A stretch of 64,000 nt of DNA from Chimonanthus salicifolius (GCA_013350335.1 CM023533.1:33474170-33538169); one strand, 5' to 3'; positions 22,801-34,458 are shown, counted from the first letter of the stretch. Notes: generated from the sequence alone by a model not told the origin. Numbers and translations are program-made.

Positions 22801-25495
22801 AAATAAAAAAGGAAAAAGAGAAGGAACATATCAGTATGTAAAAATGAAAATAACAAAGGTACTCACAGAAGAAGTTCGACAAGCCGAGGGCATACCCCTG
22901 CTTCAATAACAGCTTGTATTTTGTCATTTGTACCATCAGAAAGATATGAGAGAGCCCAACAGGCATCTGTCAGGACCTCCTCGTCATTTGAATGGATAAG
23001 ACGCTCAAGTGCGGGCAATGCAGGTTTTGTCTGGACAAAGGGAGAAAAACATATCAGAACAAGGAAACTGATTAGAATAAATATGATCAACATCTATCAA
23101 AAGAACCACAAACAAACCATCTCAAAAGGTGGTTGTGGCTTGCCCCTGCAGAAATTTGATAGTGTCCAAGTAGCATTCCTCAGCATTGAAAGTTTGGCAT
23201 GTTCATTCAATTGTGCCAGAAGTGGAAGCAGGGCACCATGGCTGAGAACAAGATCACGGCACCTAGGGGAGTCCCCAGCAACATTTCCCAATGCCCATAC
23301 AGCCTACAAAGCAAACGAACAGAATGCACAACTCAAAGTCAGGGGAAACAAACTAAAAATGAAGTGAGCTACCATTCTCAGCTAACAAACTGGAAAGGAT
23401 ACTTAACAGAAAAAAGAATTCTAGATATGATATAGCTGCCATATCTAACAAATAATTTTCTTCAAAGCTGTGTTTTCGAACATGAGACATTTGAAGGGTA
23501 TCTTCTCTAGCAGAAGAACTTAGTCCTGGCATGGCAACCCTGTTAATTCACAAAGCCCCACATGCACTAAAATAGCCCTCATCAGCCGTTTAATGTTATG
23601 TGAAATTTCCAACACAAAATATTGAAATCCCATATTTCTTCATCTACAAATAAGGTATAGATTTTTCATGAAATGTGTAAGGTTGCAGCATGCAACAAAA
23701 TAAATGTCATAGTCCCTAAAAGAATGCCTCAATTTATAAGTCATCTACATGTCATATGGTCTAAAAGTACATAATTTTGAAAATATAGATGCCCTCTAAA
23801 AAAGATACTATAGCACAGTTGGAAGTGTTTATTGTTCCATTGACAAAGAAATGGGCATCAGATAGATAGTCGGCCCATGGAAAACAATTTTGACATCCAA
23901 TTATGATCCATAACCGAAGATGGATGTAATAAATTTCTTTGACAATGATGATGTTCATAACCATTTAAAAAAAAATTATGATGTTCATAGATACCACCCT
24001 CCATACTACAGTCCCAAGTGGATGGGCAGTTGTAAAAACCTGGCTCTTTTATCCAATACTTAAGGGTATGCTTGTGTGTTTCCACACATAAAAAGAAGAG
24101 AATAAAATCAACCTCCTATCCTCCCCACATGAAAGTGGTTACGGTGAAAATGACCCTTCAGGTAGGAAAATTTACATTTTATACATGTATTACTGCACAT
24201 TTTCATGGAAAATCCTATCTTTTGGCAAATATAGAAGAATAAAAAGTGGATTGGAAAACCACTTTGCATTTTCTAAAAGCCGATTTTCATTGAAAATCCC
24301 CTTTTCAGTGAAACACAAAGACACCTTAAGAATAAAAATGGCCATGGCTGGGCCACGAATTGGGGATAATCTGAAACTTTAAATATGTCCCCAGCCTACC
24401 TATTTGGCTCGCCCAAGTCACCAAACAACAATGACAACAACAACAATAATATATAAGCATATTCTAAAGGTTATAATCTATTTTCAAATGTATATATATC
24501 TAACTGATTCCTAAAAGTAGTGGGATAAAGAACATGAATTTTGATAAAGCTGAGTGAAAATGTAAAACTAAAGCCGAGCCAAATAAGATAAATGAATTAG
24601 ACAACAAGGATGATTTACCTGTTCCCTGACATCATCACTAGGAGAACCAAGAAGCTTCACAAAGATGGGCACAGCCCCATGATCAATCACAACCTTGGTG
24701 TTCTCAGATGTCCCAGAAGCAATGTTTGTAAGAGCCCACGCTGCCTCAAACTAATCAAATTTGAAATAGAAATGTTTAACACAGAATTAGATATTCAGAA
24801 GATTGTAAATAAAACAATTCACGCAAGAAGTAGAATAAAATAACTAAATTCAAACCTGAAGCTGTGGAAAATCCTCCCTCACGAGAAATTCAACAAAACG
24901 TGGGACAACACCGGATGCAATAACTTCTTCAATAGGAGGGCTTCGCTCTAATAACCAATTTTTAACAAGAAACAACACATTCTCAGAAATCTGAATAAAA
25001 ATAATAAAATTGTAAAATTAAACAAAATTGAGGTAATACCAATAGAAAGAAGCTTCCGGAACTGTGTTGTGGCTTCAAGCTGCAGAGCACTATCATCCGA
25101 CCAAACCCCCGCCACCATGGCTGGAAGACTCTCCAACTAAAATTAGAAAAAAAAAAAAAACAAATTGGAATAGATAAAAACCCAAATCGACCCAATTCAA
25201 GAAATACAACAATTGGACAGATCAAAATGGTAATGTGCTATTCAATTCGATCTGATCGGAGGCCAGAGAAGCAAACCTTCTTTTCGACTGCAGATGGATG
25301 GATCGAGGTGGGGAACTGCTGGGCCTGCATCCCTTCCCGCCGCTTCTTCAGGAGGCTTTCCTCTCTGCGATTCTTCCGGATCTCGACCATGTTGTCCTCG
25401 CGCCTCCTCCTCCCTTCCTCTGCATCGACAGCAACCTTGTATCGGTTGCGCCTGACCTCTGTCCTCGAATTCGGCCTCAGAGACATGGCTACCAC
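16865..25495 (-). CDS. Importin subunit alpha (karyopherin alpha)
   Basis: Adaptor that binds nuclear localisation signals and importin-beta for nuclear import. Ten coding exons: 25495-25277, 25136-25040, 24947-24856, 24750-24619, 23303-23118, 23030-22867, 22704-22626, 17843-17715, 17488-17361, 17242-16865; all junctions are GT-AG and in phase. The product is about 534 residues, the family length. Exon 1 is the arginine-rich importin-beta-binding domain. Armadillo repeats follow with the NLS-binding W-x-x-x-N motifs ([45 protein letters not shown]). The C-terminus is acidic (EEDDDE) and ends GGFNFSS. One base is missing at 17120-17121 (GAGAGAAC where GAG-AAG-AAC is expected), which breaks the frame near residue 450. 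Intron 7 is 4.8 kb and carries a Ty3 remnant. Confidence 0.95.
19640..19990. repeat. Short degenerate tandem repeats in importin intron 7
   Basis: The phrase ACATGGGTTTTATG, with variants, alternates with GGCAACTTAT or GGAACTTAG about every 25-36 bp, mainly at 19760-19960. It gives a repetitive open frame (HGFY...) on the plus strand that is not considered a gene. Confidence 0.7.
20640..21494 (-). pseudogene. Ty3-type gag pseudogene in importin intron 7
   Basis: From an ATG at about 21494 ([17 protein letters not shown]) the minus strand reads a decayed gag: [20 protein letters not shown], then a stop-broken link, then [38 protein letters not shown] and MIEEDCLFY. This is the retrotransposon gag core order. 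Several stops and frame shifts are present and pol is absent. It has the same orientation as the host gene. Confidence 0.75.
21550..22090 (-). mobile_element. LTR of the Ty3 remnant (copy 1 of 2)
   Basis: The reverse complement shares blocks in order with 42790-43500: repeated GTGTAGAA words, then CTTGTACTTCTCTTTGTTCA, then TTGGTCCAAAGAGTGACCAA, then GCTTACTCGCTTG and GAGTGAGTG. Just downstream is TGGTATTATAGCTG, a decayed initiator-tRNA(Met) primer site (TGGTATCAGAGC in intact elements), then gag. The exact ends are not resolved. Confidence 0.65.
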
Positions 25496-25561
25496 TGCAA
25501 TCCACGAAACTCCAGAAAACTAAGCTGTGCAAAAGCATAAATAAGTGGAAAGAAGAAGAAC

Positions 25562-25640
25562 TCCTAGAAACCCTAGCTGTGACAAAATCGTGAATATGAG
25601 AAGGAAAGAAAGACGAAGATTAAAAGAAACCCTAAAGATT
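25562..25640. promoter_or_regulatory. Two telo-box motifs in the importin-alpha leader region
   Basis: AAACCCTAG at 25568-25576 and AAACCCTAAA at 25627-25636 match the plant telo box found near promoters of housekeeping genes. A leader intron is likely between a donor at about 25707 (CAG|GTAATT on the minus strand) and an acceptor close to 25525 or 25505, so the motifs would lie in that intron. Confidence 0.4.
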
Positions 25641-25744
25641 GGAACTGAAGGGATGGCAAAATTGAAAACGAAAAAAAAAAAAAAGGAAAGATTGCAGGGT
25701 AGAAATTACCTGAAAGAGAGAAGAAGAAGGTCTGCAAATTGAAG

Positions 25745-26739
25745 AAAAACCGGTCGATGAAGAAAATAGGACAGTTTTGAAGAGAAGGAAAAGTGGATCT
25801 TCGGGTGGTTTTAAAATAGGGGCTGGCTGGAGAATGCGTCTGGAATTGGGTTTATTTACATAATTTGCCACTGTATTTCAATGAAGGGAATTATGTTTTG
25901 TGCATGCAGCTGTAGAGCGCCTTCACACTTCCACTGTCAGCTCTTGATTGAAATTCAATCAAAATATGGAAATATTTGTGATAGTTTAAAATATCAATCT
26001 AAATTTTTGAAAAATATTTATTTTAATTCTAATCTAAATTTTAAAAATAATCAATTTTTTAAATTTCAGTTAAAATTTATAACTTTAGTTCTATTGCATT
26101 TTGAGTCTTGAAAGTACTTAAAGTTGAAAAGAGTGAGTCATTGTATCTTAGTAAGACTGTAAATAGATATTGTTTTTAATAAATGATCAAATTTATATTA
26201 ATTAATAAAACGAGTTAAAATTATATAAATAATATATGAATGAAGTTTCACCTCACCTTAGATATGTAAATGAATTTAGTTTAAGCCAGATTGGGTGTCA
26301 CTAGATCAACTAGATACAAAAGTATGGGCATGGAGGAAACTTAGTTTGAGATACTTCGAGGGAAATCTCAAGTAAGAAATTCATTTCTGAAAAAGGGTAT
26401 ATTTTTCCTTGAGAAACATTGTAGGAAGATTTGAAGTTGGTAAAAATTCGTATAAGATAGAAATTTACATATTTACAGAAGAATTTGATTAAAGAAGCTC
26501 TCTCATTAATATTACTCGATGTGTATGAATATAAAAGTTTGTATATGTCTCAAAAACTTAATCAGGTTTAAATACCTTAAACTTCAAAACAAAAGGATAT
26601 TTTATATTAAAAAAGGACATGAATATTCTTTAACATCACTCAATCACGAGAAAGACAAGTGTCTTCACATCCAAACTCACTTTCTTAGCCTTTCTGCTTA
26701 CAATGGTTATTGTTTTCTTCATTTTTTTCACATATAATA
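25745..26739. other. Intergenic; importin-alpha promoter side
   Basis: AT-rich, no gene or element recognised. Confidence 0.5.
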
Positions 26740-26747
26740 GCCCACAC

Positions 26748-26879
26748 TAGGGGTGCAAATATCGGTCGATATAATACAGTTTCAAATCGGTCGATATCAT
26801 AATATTGGCCGTTTAAAAAAAAAAAGAGGAGAGAGAATATCATCAGATATATCGATCGATACCGAATTTTATACCCCTG
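26748..26879. mobile_element. hAT-like MITE, CGGCCG/CGATCG palindrome family
   Basis: 132 bp. It starts TAGGGGTGCAAATATCGG and ends CCGAATTTTATACCCCTG; the reverse complement of the end is CAGGGGTATAAAATTCGG. It is flanked by GCCCACAC (26740-26747) and ACCCACAC (26880-26887), a 7-of-8 target duplication. Inside are ATCGGTCGATAT words and a poly-A plus GAGGAGAGAGA core. The 8-bp duplication and YAGGG ends are features of the hAT superfamily. Confidence 0.8.
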
Positions 26880-26887
26880 ACCCACAC

Positions 26888-28960
26888 ATCTTAAAGCATA
26901 GACTCCATTACATGTTTGGAAACATTAGTTGTAATTTAATAGTTCATCACTGAAAGAGACAAACCTACTAAAATTGGAATCCAAAAACCCAAATCATCCA
27001 AAAACCCAAATCAACAAGCTTTCAATCTCTTGAATATCAACCCTCTTTGAACCAACCAATTCCCTGACCCAATCCATTCTCTCTCTCCTTGAGTGCTTTG
27101 ATGGGGTGTCCGGTCAATTGAACTGACCCACAGTTGCTTCATTCTTCCATGGGCCACACCGTAGCAAGTGACTTTTTCTCAAGCTTGAGCTTGACCCAGA
27201 GCAAGTTAGAGGTCAATTTATTTCAATGAAAATATATTTATAAATTATTTCATAAGTTAGCTCACTCAGCAAATACAATTTTTAACATGTAAGGGAGGTT
27301 TTAGAAAAGACTCAATATAAATGTTCAATTTTTACATTAGAATTTGCCCTTTTATTAATATTAATCGTCCAACTCTTATAATTATCGGGCTTTCCTATTT
27401 TACTCATCTAATTGATATTTATTTACATATGAAATAAAATCCTTCATTATTCATAACAAAAATTAAGGAAACATGACATTCAAGGTATAGGGCAATTAGA
27501 TATGGGTTAAAGTTTGGCAAATTTTCATATATATCCTTATAAATCCTATTTTATCTCTTAATTTAAATCCTTCCCTAGTGTCTATCTCAACCAAGGAATG
27601 GATTGTTCTCGTGGATATAAATTGTTTGATACTTCAATCTTACCCTACAGTAAATAAATAAATATATTCATTATTATTATTTGATGGCTAAAAGCAGTAT
27701 TTTAAAATCCAGACTAGGTCGGCGATCTATTCTAATTGGATTGAATTGGGATCGCACAGTTCTATGATCTGAGTGAGTAGAAAAATCATTTCAAGATAAA
27801 AACCCATTTTAATCGAGCAGAGCATCCGACTAATTCTCCAAACATATACAAACCTCTCTATCCGTACACATAAATTTAAGAGAATGATCCTTCGAGGTGA
27901 ATATTGAAAACTCATGCAAAACAAACATATCGTACTAGGATATTCTCGAGTCCAAACACAAAATGGCCATGCATAGCCGTCTATGCAACTCCAAATAAAT
28001 AGCTAAACATTTATTAAATTCAGATTCCCCACAACAGTAGCACTAATTGCTACCTTTTTAATGCAATTCCTTTTAAAGCAAACCCTAAACAGTACCATAA
28101 ATCATTTATTTGCAATTAATATTATATGTATGGACTATGACTCCTGTCTGTTTGTACTAAAAAGTAAAAATTATGTAGGGTATACAAAGGATTTGAAGAG
28201 GAAATTTTGAATATAATCTTTAATTATTATGACACATCAGATTTCTCTGAAAAATTTCTAATTCTAAAGACTTCTAATAGTAGAAGTGAATTTCAGTTAA
28301 AAGGACTATAGGATTAGTTTACATAGATTTAGAAAATAAGATTTATTTAAAAGGATGTTACATGCATTTCTTTGGTCTTCAAAGAATTAAAAAAAAAAAA
28401 ATTGAAGGAGGGGTGTTGCACACCATGTTTATTCAAGAGAGATCTTCTCTTCTCTTTTTTTTTTTTTAAAAAAAAGCACCACATCCATTGTGTCAAAGAG
28501 ATTTGTGGCTTTTTATTTTTATTTATGTTGTTTATTGTATTTTATTTATTGGTGAAAAATATTTTATGGATGATGTGTCATCATTAGATTGGAGCACAAA
28601 GGTGTCAATGAGATTGATGAGTGATGTCAAAATGCAACTAAAAGAATATCACAATGGTTGGGTTGGTTTCTACCTACATAGCCATTGTATTAGTATAAAT
28701 AAGAGCTAATCTGAATACAAGTTTGACTTGTGTGAATTTTATCTTTCAACTTTTTGTGAGTCTCATATGATTCTTGTCAAAATTTAGTTCTAAGGTTTCT
28801 TTCTTCTTTGAGTATGTGATTCCATTGTATAAATTTTACATTCAATGCGTAGAATTTGAGATTTTTCTTCGTTGTGAGAGAATCTTACTCAAATTTACTA
28901 TTGCAATTGGATTTTCCTCCATTTATTGAGTTTATTTTTTCAATTTATATTTAAATGGAG
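26888..28960. other. Intergenic AT-rich DNA
   Basis: No gene recognised. The frame at 28372-28709 is T-rich and not like any protein I know. Confidence 0.45.
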
Positions 28961-28972
28961 TTTGAACAAGAT

Positions 28973-29315
28973 ATATGATAGATACCCTAGATATTGGTCG
29001 ATATGGCCGATATCTCGGAGAGATGTATCAGCTAAATATCGGCCGATATCCATTGATTTCATTTAAAAAAAAAAATTCGGCTAAATATCGGCCACTATCC
29101 GTTGATTTCATTTTTTTCGATATGGCCGATATCTTGGCGAGATGTATCAGCTAAATATCGGCCGATATCCATTGATTTTATTTTTTTAAAAAAAAAATTG
29201 GCTAAATATCGGCCGATATCCATTGATTTCAAAATGAAGAGAGAGAGATATATTGGCCGATATCCAATTCCCTGGATATCGGACGATATCTCGTTTTACC
29301 CTTTTTTGAACCCTA
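28973..29315. mobile_element. CGGCCG-palindrome repeat with internal duplication
   Basis: AACAAGAT stands on both sides (28965-28972 and 29316-29323), a possible 8-bp target duplication, and the right end reads AACCCTA. Inside, GGCTAAATATCGGCCGATAT followed by CCATTGATTTCA is repeated four times, and a block of about 118 bp (from about 28998 and 29116) is duplicated. The left terminal repeat is not convincing. Confidence 0.6.
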
Positions 29316-29323
29316 AACAAGAT

Positions 29324-30396
29324 CTTCTAGTTTACTTTTCTGGGGCTCTTTATCATTTTTTAACTTATGAAAGGTGAAAAGTAAAGAAAAATGAAAATTT
29401 TCACCCTTCTTCTATAGAATAAAGTCCCTTTGCCAAGAACATAAATATGAGATATTTTTTCTTTTCTTTCAAGAAATCCATTTCCTATAAGGAAAAAAGG
29501 GACATTTAATGATTTGAAAAGAGAGGTGTTTTTTTTCTTGGTGAGACACCATATTGTTCAATTTTTTTTGTAAAATAAGATTTTTTTATTCAAAAAACAT
29601 AAACACTGAGTTTACATGGTCTGACACACTACCAAAGTTTATGATCTGTATTCAAAGATAAATTTTCAGCACTGCTATAATAAACCCCGTAATGTAAGGG
29701 TCTTGGAGTTCTCCGTCCAAAAAAAAGGAATTTGAGGTAAATTGAAATTGTTGAATAAATTTTTGTGAATCATATAAAAATATGATAAAAATATATATAT
29801 ATTGTTTTGTATTTTTTAAATATTCTCATTTTACTCTGCTTATAATTAAATAGTCAAAGCTAACATCATTTCGACTATATAATAGCTCATTTTATAAGTG
29901 AGTTGCATTTTATTTATTATTCATATAAATAAATTCTATGTAATTCTCCAACGCTGCCGTACATATTGGCCCCACTTAGTAAATTCTATGCAATACTCCA
30001 AATTCCAAAGGACGAGGAGTAGTCAACGGTCGATCAAAGATAACAAACAAAGGTCAAAATGAGTTGAAAGCGCAGCAGAAGCAAAATTTGCGTAACCACT
30101 TCCGCTGCTGCTCAGTGCCTTCCCATCCATGAACTCTCCATACTCTTCTTCTTTCTCACCATTTCAATCTCTCTTCATTTTATCAATTTCTGTTTTCAGT
30201 CCTCCAAATTCCAAATTCCAAATTCCACCATGACACCATAAACCCATTAATCTAATCCCACCAGCTCTCCATTTAACTAGCCAAAATCCCCGGAATCTCT
30301 CTCTCTCTCTCTATCCTCTTCATTTGAGTATTCAGTGATTCAAAATCCTTAGTGCTAACAGAACTCTCTGTGTGAACTACAAGATCCATTTCTCTA
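29324..30396. other. Intergenic and 5' region of the 30397 gene
   Basis: AT-rich up to about 30000. A CT microsatellite at 30296-30312 lies in the probable 5' UTR of the next gene. Confidence 0.45.
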
Positions 30397-31707
30397 ATGG
30401 AAACACTCTTCGACAACATTCTTGAAGAGATCAAGTCTCTAGAGACTGAAAACAACAGCTTTGATGAGGGATCAAAGACAAGTGCCTTCTCTGCTTGTCC
30501 CACAACGTGTAGCCCATTCGACAGCGATACTTCAACAATTATCAAAACCTCATCTTGCCCAATCCACAGAGCAAAAATCGATGTACCCGAAATTCTTATC
30601 AAAACTGTGGATAGAAAAAATTCAACAGATACCAGAGATCAGTCTCCCTCAAGAGTAAAAATCGACGTATCGGATACTGTCATCAAGTCCTCAACAGGTT
30701 TCACCGACAGTGGGATTTCCATCATAAAATTCTCAAAGTTGTTCAAAGCCGGGACTAGTTCTGGTTCCATTGGAGCTTTCAATTCCAATGGAAACGATTG
30801 TTTCAGTGGCGCCAAGTCTCTCTCTGATGAAAATTATAGTGCCAGCAGCACAAAGTCTGTTTCCAGCAATGATGTTTTCAGCGACACAAAGTACGTTTCT
30901 GATGAAAATGGTAGTTTTTGCAGCACAAAGGCAGAGGAATCTAAAGATAAACACAACAAACAAAAGATCGATACCATTGACAGAGCAGTCTGGGACCTTC
31001 TCGTTGGCATCTTCGGCAGTTTAGATGCAGGGGAAACTGATGTGCAATCAATCAAACAAGACCTAGATGTCATGGATGCAATCTTCCAGGATGAATGGGA
31101 TCTCTTTAGTTGTTTAAGCCTCCACAGCATCCTCAATCCAAAGTACGAGGAACAGAACATTGCATCTGACAAAGAAATGGACGACAGTGACAAAGGAAAG
31201 ATGGGGAGTGAAGCAGATATTCTGAAGGGCTTAAAAGGCAAAAAAAGAAGAGAGAAGACATGTTGTTTTCAATGGCCAATGGCTTCGTTTCGTCCTCTCA
31301 ACAAGAAAGCGATCACGAATTTAAGGAAGACTAGAAGCAATTCTAGCGATGGCACTGATAGTATCGCTGGTAGTGTTGTTTTCAGTGGTGGTGGCAGCAG
31401 CAGCAATGACGAAAATGACAGAGACTTTGAGGGCTGCATCCTGAGGAATCCGATGACTCGGAAGCTCTGTTCTCTATTGAAGCGAAATGAGTTGCAGGGT
31501 GCAGACAGAGGTCACAATGAATTATGGAGGAAAAGGATCTTGATCGGAAAGCGTTGTCGGCCATTGGACTTCTCAGGTGCCTTGTATTATGATGAGAGTG
31601 GGAATTTGCTAAATGAGCCCCCAAAGAAGGCTGAGAGGAGAATTCCACAGGCAGTGGCTGGGCTTCCGGAGAAGGCTGATAGGAGAATTCCGGCAGGAAT
31701 ACCATAG
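30397..31707 (+). CDS. Uncharacterised plant protein, 436 residues
   Basis: Long intronless frame in AT-rich DNA, preceded by a CT-rich leader. The first two thirds are serine-rich and low in complexity, with repeated S-D-E-N-x-S units (about residues 145-190). After that comes a conserved-looking part: KIDTIDRAVWDLLVGIFGSL, then MDAIFQDEWDLFSCLSLHSI, a basic KGKKRREKTCCFQWP stretch, and NELWRKRILIGKRCRPLDFS with GALYYDESGN. The last part resembles, from memory, the C-terminus of uncharacterised plant proteins with a W-x-x-R-I-L-M-G motif. The tail has two imperfect copies of KAERRIP/KADRRIP. No signal peptide or membrane segment. I assign no function. Confidence 0.82.
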   Translation: METLFDNILEEIKSLETENNSFDEGSKTSAFSACPTTCSPFDSDTSTIIKTSSCPIHRAKIDVPEILIKTVDRKNSTDTRDQSPSRVKIDVSDTVIKSSTGFTDSGISIIKFSKLFKAGTSSGSIGAFNSNGNDCFSGAKSLSDENYSASSTKSVSSNDVFSDTKYVSDENGSFCSTKAEESKDKHNKQKIDTIDRAVWDLLVGIFGSLDAGETDVQSIKQDLDVMDAIFQDEWDLFSCLSLHSILNPKYEEQNIASDKEMDDSDKGKMGSEADILKGLKGKKRREKTCCFQWPMASFRPLNKKAITNLRKTRSNSSDGTDSIAGSVVFSGGGSSSNDENDRDFEGCILRNPMTRKLCSLLKRNELQGADRGHNELWRKRILIGKRCRPLDFSGALYYDESGNLLNEPPKKAERRIPQAVAGLPEKADRRIPAGIP

Positions 31708-32990
31708 CAGCTTGTTGATTTTTCCGATTCATCGTCGAAGACGTAAAAAGGTTAAAAACCAGTCAATTATTATCCAGATAGATGATTCTTACATGTTTAT
31801 AAGCTTGATTACAATAGACCTAATGTGTGTAATTAGCCTGCGCAAGCACTGCAATCCCAATAAACAATGAGATTTACTTTGGATAAAATCCTCATAAACC
31901 ACACTTTGGTATTTCTCATCTGTTTCTCACATCCATAAATCAGTGCGAAATGAGATCAATAAATAATCATGGAGAAAATGGTAAAAATAAAGCTCTAAGG
32001 ATGTATATACATTCTTCTTTTCTTCTTTGTAACCGAAGGTGTCCAGATATATAACATGGACTAATCTATGGGGGCAGACGTCAGTTTCTAGTAGTAAAGC
32101 AAGAGAATATCCGAATTTATATGCCAAAGAAGAAAAATGGAGTCAAACATCTTGACCATGTGATTACCAAAATCTACTTAAGGAGCACTGAATTCACAGT
32201 TTCCCACTATAGTTGGCAGAAACTTCACTCTTTTGTCAATAAATAGAATACACAAGAAAACACAAATTCAATGCAATGTTATCATAATCGGAGAGTCTAA
32301 TAAACCGTCTTTGAGGTATTTTAAGTTCAACTGAGTTCAGCCGTTAGTCAAAGTTGGTAAAAGCCGGTCAAGTAGTAATATAATATAAATATTACATGTA
32401 ATATTAAATAAAATATCTTTTACCAATAAAATTAGTATAAATATTAAAAATAATATTCAAACTTTGAGTAATACACCAAAACGGTGAAAGATATGTGATA
32501 GAAATAGTAATAAATATTTATATTTCAAATATACATATTTTTTAATATTAATTTTTTATTTTTTAAGGAGAAAAGTTTTAAAGAAATTAAAAAAAAAATT
32601 CAAATTTTGTGAGCCACAGTTCGCGGCTCACAGTTTCTAGTTCAAAACCACAGAAAACTGCGATTTTGATTAGTTTTCGGTCCAGACCGAACCATAATCA
32701 CTATGGTTCCAATCGAACTGGTGGTTCAGTTGCGGTTCGGTCCGGTTCTAATAACATTGATTCATTGAGGGAAATTTCAACGTTTGAGTTTGTCAGCCTC
32801 CAAGCTGGGAATCTCAATTTTCATGGAGCACAAAGCACAGAGCAAACGCAAATTAAGTGATTTACACACATCGGATGCATGGCATGGTTTAAAATACTTA
32901 GGACCATTTTTGGTTTAAGGAAAGAATCAGTTATATATATAATTTTCAAAAAAAAATTCAATTTATTGTCAATATATTCACTAATATTAA
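31708..32990. other. Intergenic; 3' flank of the 30397 gene
   Basis: A probable 3' UTR runs to about 31870 (AATAAACAATGAG near 31858). At about 32605-32765 there is a GGTTCGGTC-rich block that may be a decayed non-autonomous element. No gene. Confidence 0.45.
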
Positions 32991-32996
32991 CTTCAA

Positions 32997-33176
32997 AGGG
33001 TTGGCTTGACGGTCAAGATGTTCGCCTCAAGAAGTGGGGGGTCTTGAGTTAAATTCATGCTCAACCCCGGCCACTACTCGTAGTTGCGTACCTGATGTGT
33101 TCAAAATTGAGAGGTCTGCACATATCCCAAGGTTAGTTAAGTAAAGTCTCCTAAATATGAGACGTCTAGACACTTT

Positions 33177-33180
<4 letters not shown>
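32997..33180 (+). mobile_element. SINE, family B copy
   Basis: Head GGCTTGACGGTCAAGATG, B-box-like TTGAGTTAAATTCATGC, then CACTACTCGTAGTTGC, ATTGAGAGGTCTGCACAT, CCCAAGGTTAGTT and TATGAGACGTC. The same order is seen at 52266-52468. The tail has become an (AT)n run. Confidence 0.65.
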
Positions 33181-33222
<42 letters not shown>

Positions 33223-33252
33223 ACATGTATACATGTACACATGTATACACAA
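33181..33252. repeat. (AT)n followed by TATACATG repeats
   Basis: About 17 AT units, then several copies of GTATACAT/ACATGTAT words. It is a likely expanded tail of the SINE just before it. Confidence 0.9.
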
Positions 33253-33539
33253 TAAAACCTCTCTAATGTTTTACTCTCTAAAATAATAAGCTGTCTAAAG
33301 TAATATCGGCGGCCGCTCCCAACCTTGGACCCATACAAAATGAAATAAATCTAACTCAATACTCAATACATTCAAAATACAAAACGTATTATGACCACGA
33401 CTCGAACCATTTTATTAAGTAGTATTCCATACATTTAAAATATAAAATTACTGCAAAAATGATTAAGGACCTCAAAAACTACATCATTTAAACTCCAGAA
33501 AAGTAATATGAGATAGACTTCTCGATAAGTTTCCTCATT

Positions 33540-33773
33540 TTGATAATGTTGATCTTGAGAGTGGAAAGGAAATCAACATTTGTGTTAGATTGGTTGAGTC
33601 AGAAGTTTTCTAGTGATTGTGCTAATCGCAGTGCTTCAGCTAGGGTTAGGAAAGGAATTTTTTTATTCCTTTGTAATCTTGTGCTTCGATTTCAGTCGAA
33701 AGAACCTTTTAGAAACGGTGAGAGTCGGCTTAAGGAGTTATCATTGGAAATGAATGCTGAATTAATTTGTTAG
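33540..33773 (+). other. Unrecognised 77-codon frame, probably not a gene
   Basis: Starts MIMLILRVERKSTFVLDWL, then RSASARVRKGIFLF and KEPFRNGESRLKELSLEMNA. Composition is more protein-like than its surroundings, so it could be a fragment of an older coding sequence or retroelement, but I find no family. Confidence 0.15.
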
Positions 33774-33851
33774 ACTCCTCTAATTTAATCACCCCCTAAT
33801 ATAATATCTGCACCTTGGTCTGAGCCGTACATTAAAGAGATTATACTATAT

Positions 33852-33998
33852 CAGGGATCCAAATATCGGCCGATACGATTCGTATAGGCCGATATGCTGA
33901 TATCTTTGCCGTATCATTTTGGCTGATATCTGTCGTTTTTGTAAAAAAAAAAAGAGGAGAGAGAAAAATATCGGCCGATATCAAATTTTAAACCCCTG
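33852..33998. mobile_element. hAT-like MITE, ATATCGGCCGATAT family, best-defined copy
   Basis: 147 bp. It starts CAGGGATCCAAATATCGG and ends TCAAATTTTAAACCCCTG (reverse complement CAGGGGTTTAAAATTTGA). It is flanked by a perfect 8-bp duplication, TACTATAT, at 33844-33851 and 33999-34006. Subterminal ATATCGGCCGATA palindromes occur at both ends, with a poly-A/GAGGAGAGAGA centre identical in style to 26748-26879. Confidence 0.88.
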
Positions 33999-34082
33999 TA
34001 CTATATATTCACCGATATTCAATATTTTGATATATTAACCTAATTTCTTGTTCCCTCATATGCAACATCCCAAGGGCAGAAG

Positions 34083-34458
34083 TAGGGATGAAACTCGGGC
34101 CGGGTTTTGGCCCGAACCCAGATGACCCGACTAGAAAAAATTTGCAGGTCGGGTTATGAAAGTCGGGTCAGCGGGTTGGGTTGGGTCAAGAAGTTAGAAA
34201 CCCACATTGAATTCGGGTCGAGTTGGGTTAAGAGATTTTTAAGTCAACCCAACCCAACTCGGAAAAAATAGGCTAAAGTATGTTCAAAATGTGGGTCAGG
34301 TCGGGTTTCGAGTTGAGTTGGGTTATAATTTGGGTCGGGTTGGGTCGGGTTAGGCTAAGACGTCCGAGTCAAAAGTTCAGATCGGATCAGTCGAGTTCTA
34401 TATATTAGTAACTCAGGCGGGGTTGGGTTTTAAAAAACCCAACCCGATTTCAGCCCTT
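34083..34458. mobile_element. hAT-like non-autonomous element rich in GGGTC words
   Basis: 376 bp. It starts TAGGGATGAAACTCGGG and ends CCCGATTTCAGCCCTT. It is flanked by the perfect 8-bp duplication GGCAGAAG at 34075-34082 and 34459-34466. The interior is packed with TCGGGTTGGGTCGGGTT-type words on both strands. Confidence 0.85.

Noticed and set aside
25242..25538. Alternative frames over importin exon 1
   Set aside because: The frame starting at 25495 encodes the importin-beta-binding domain; the others are shifted readings of the same bases.
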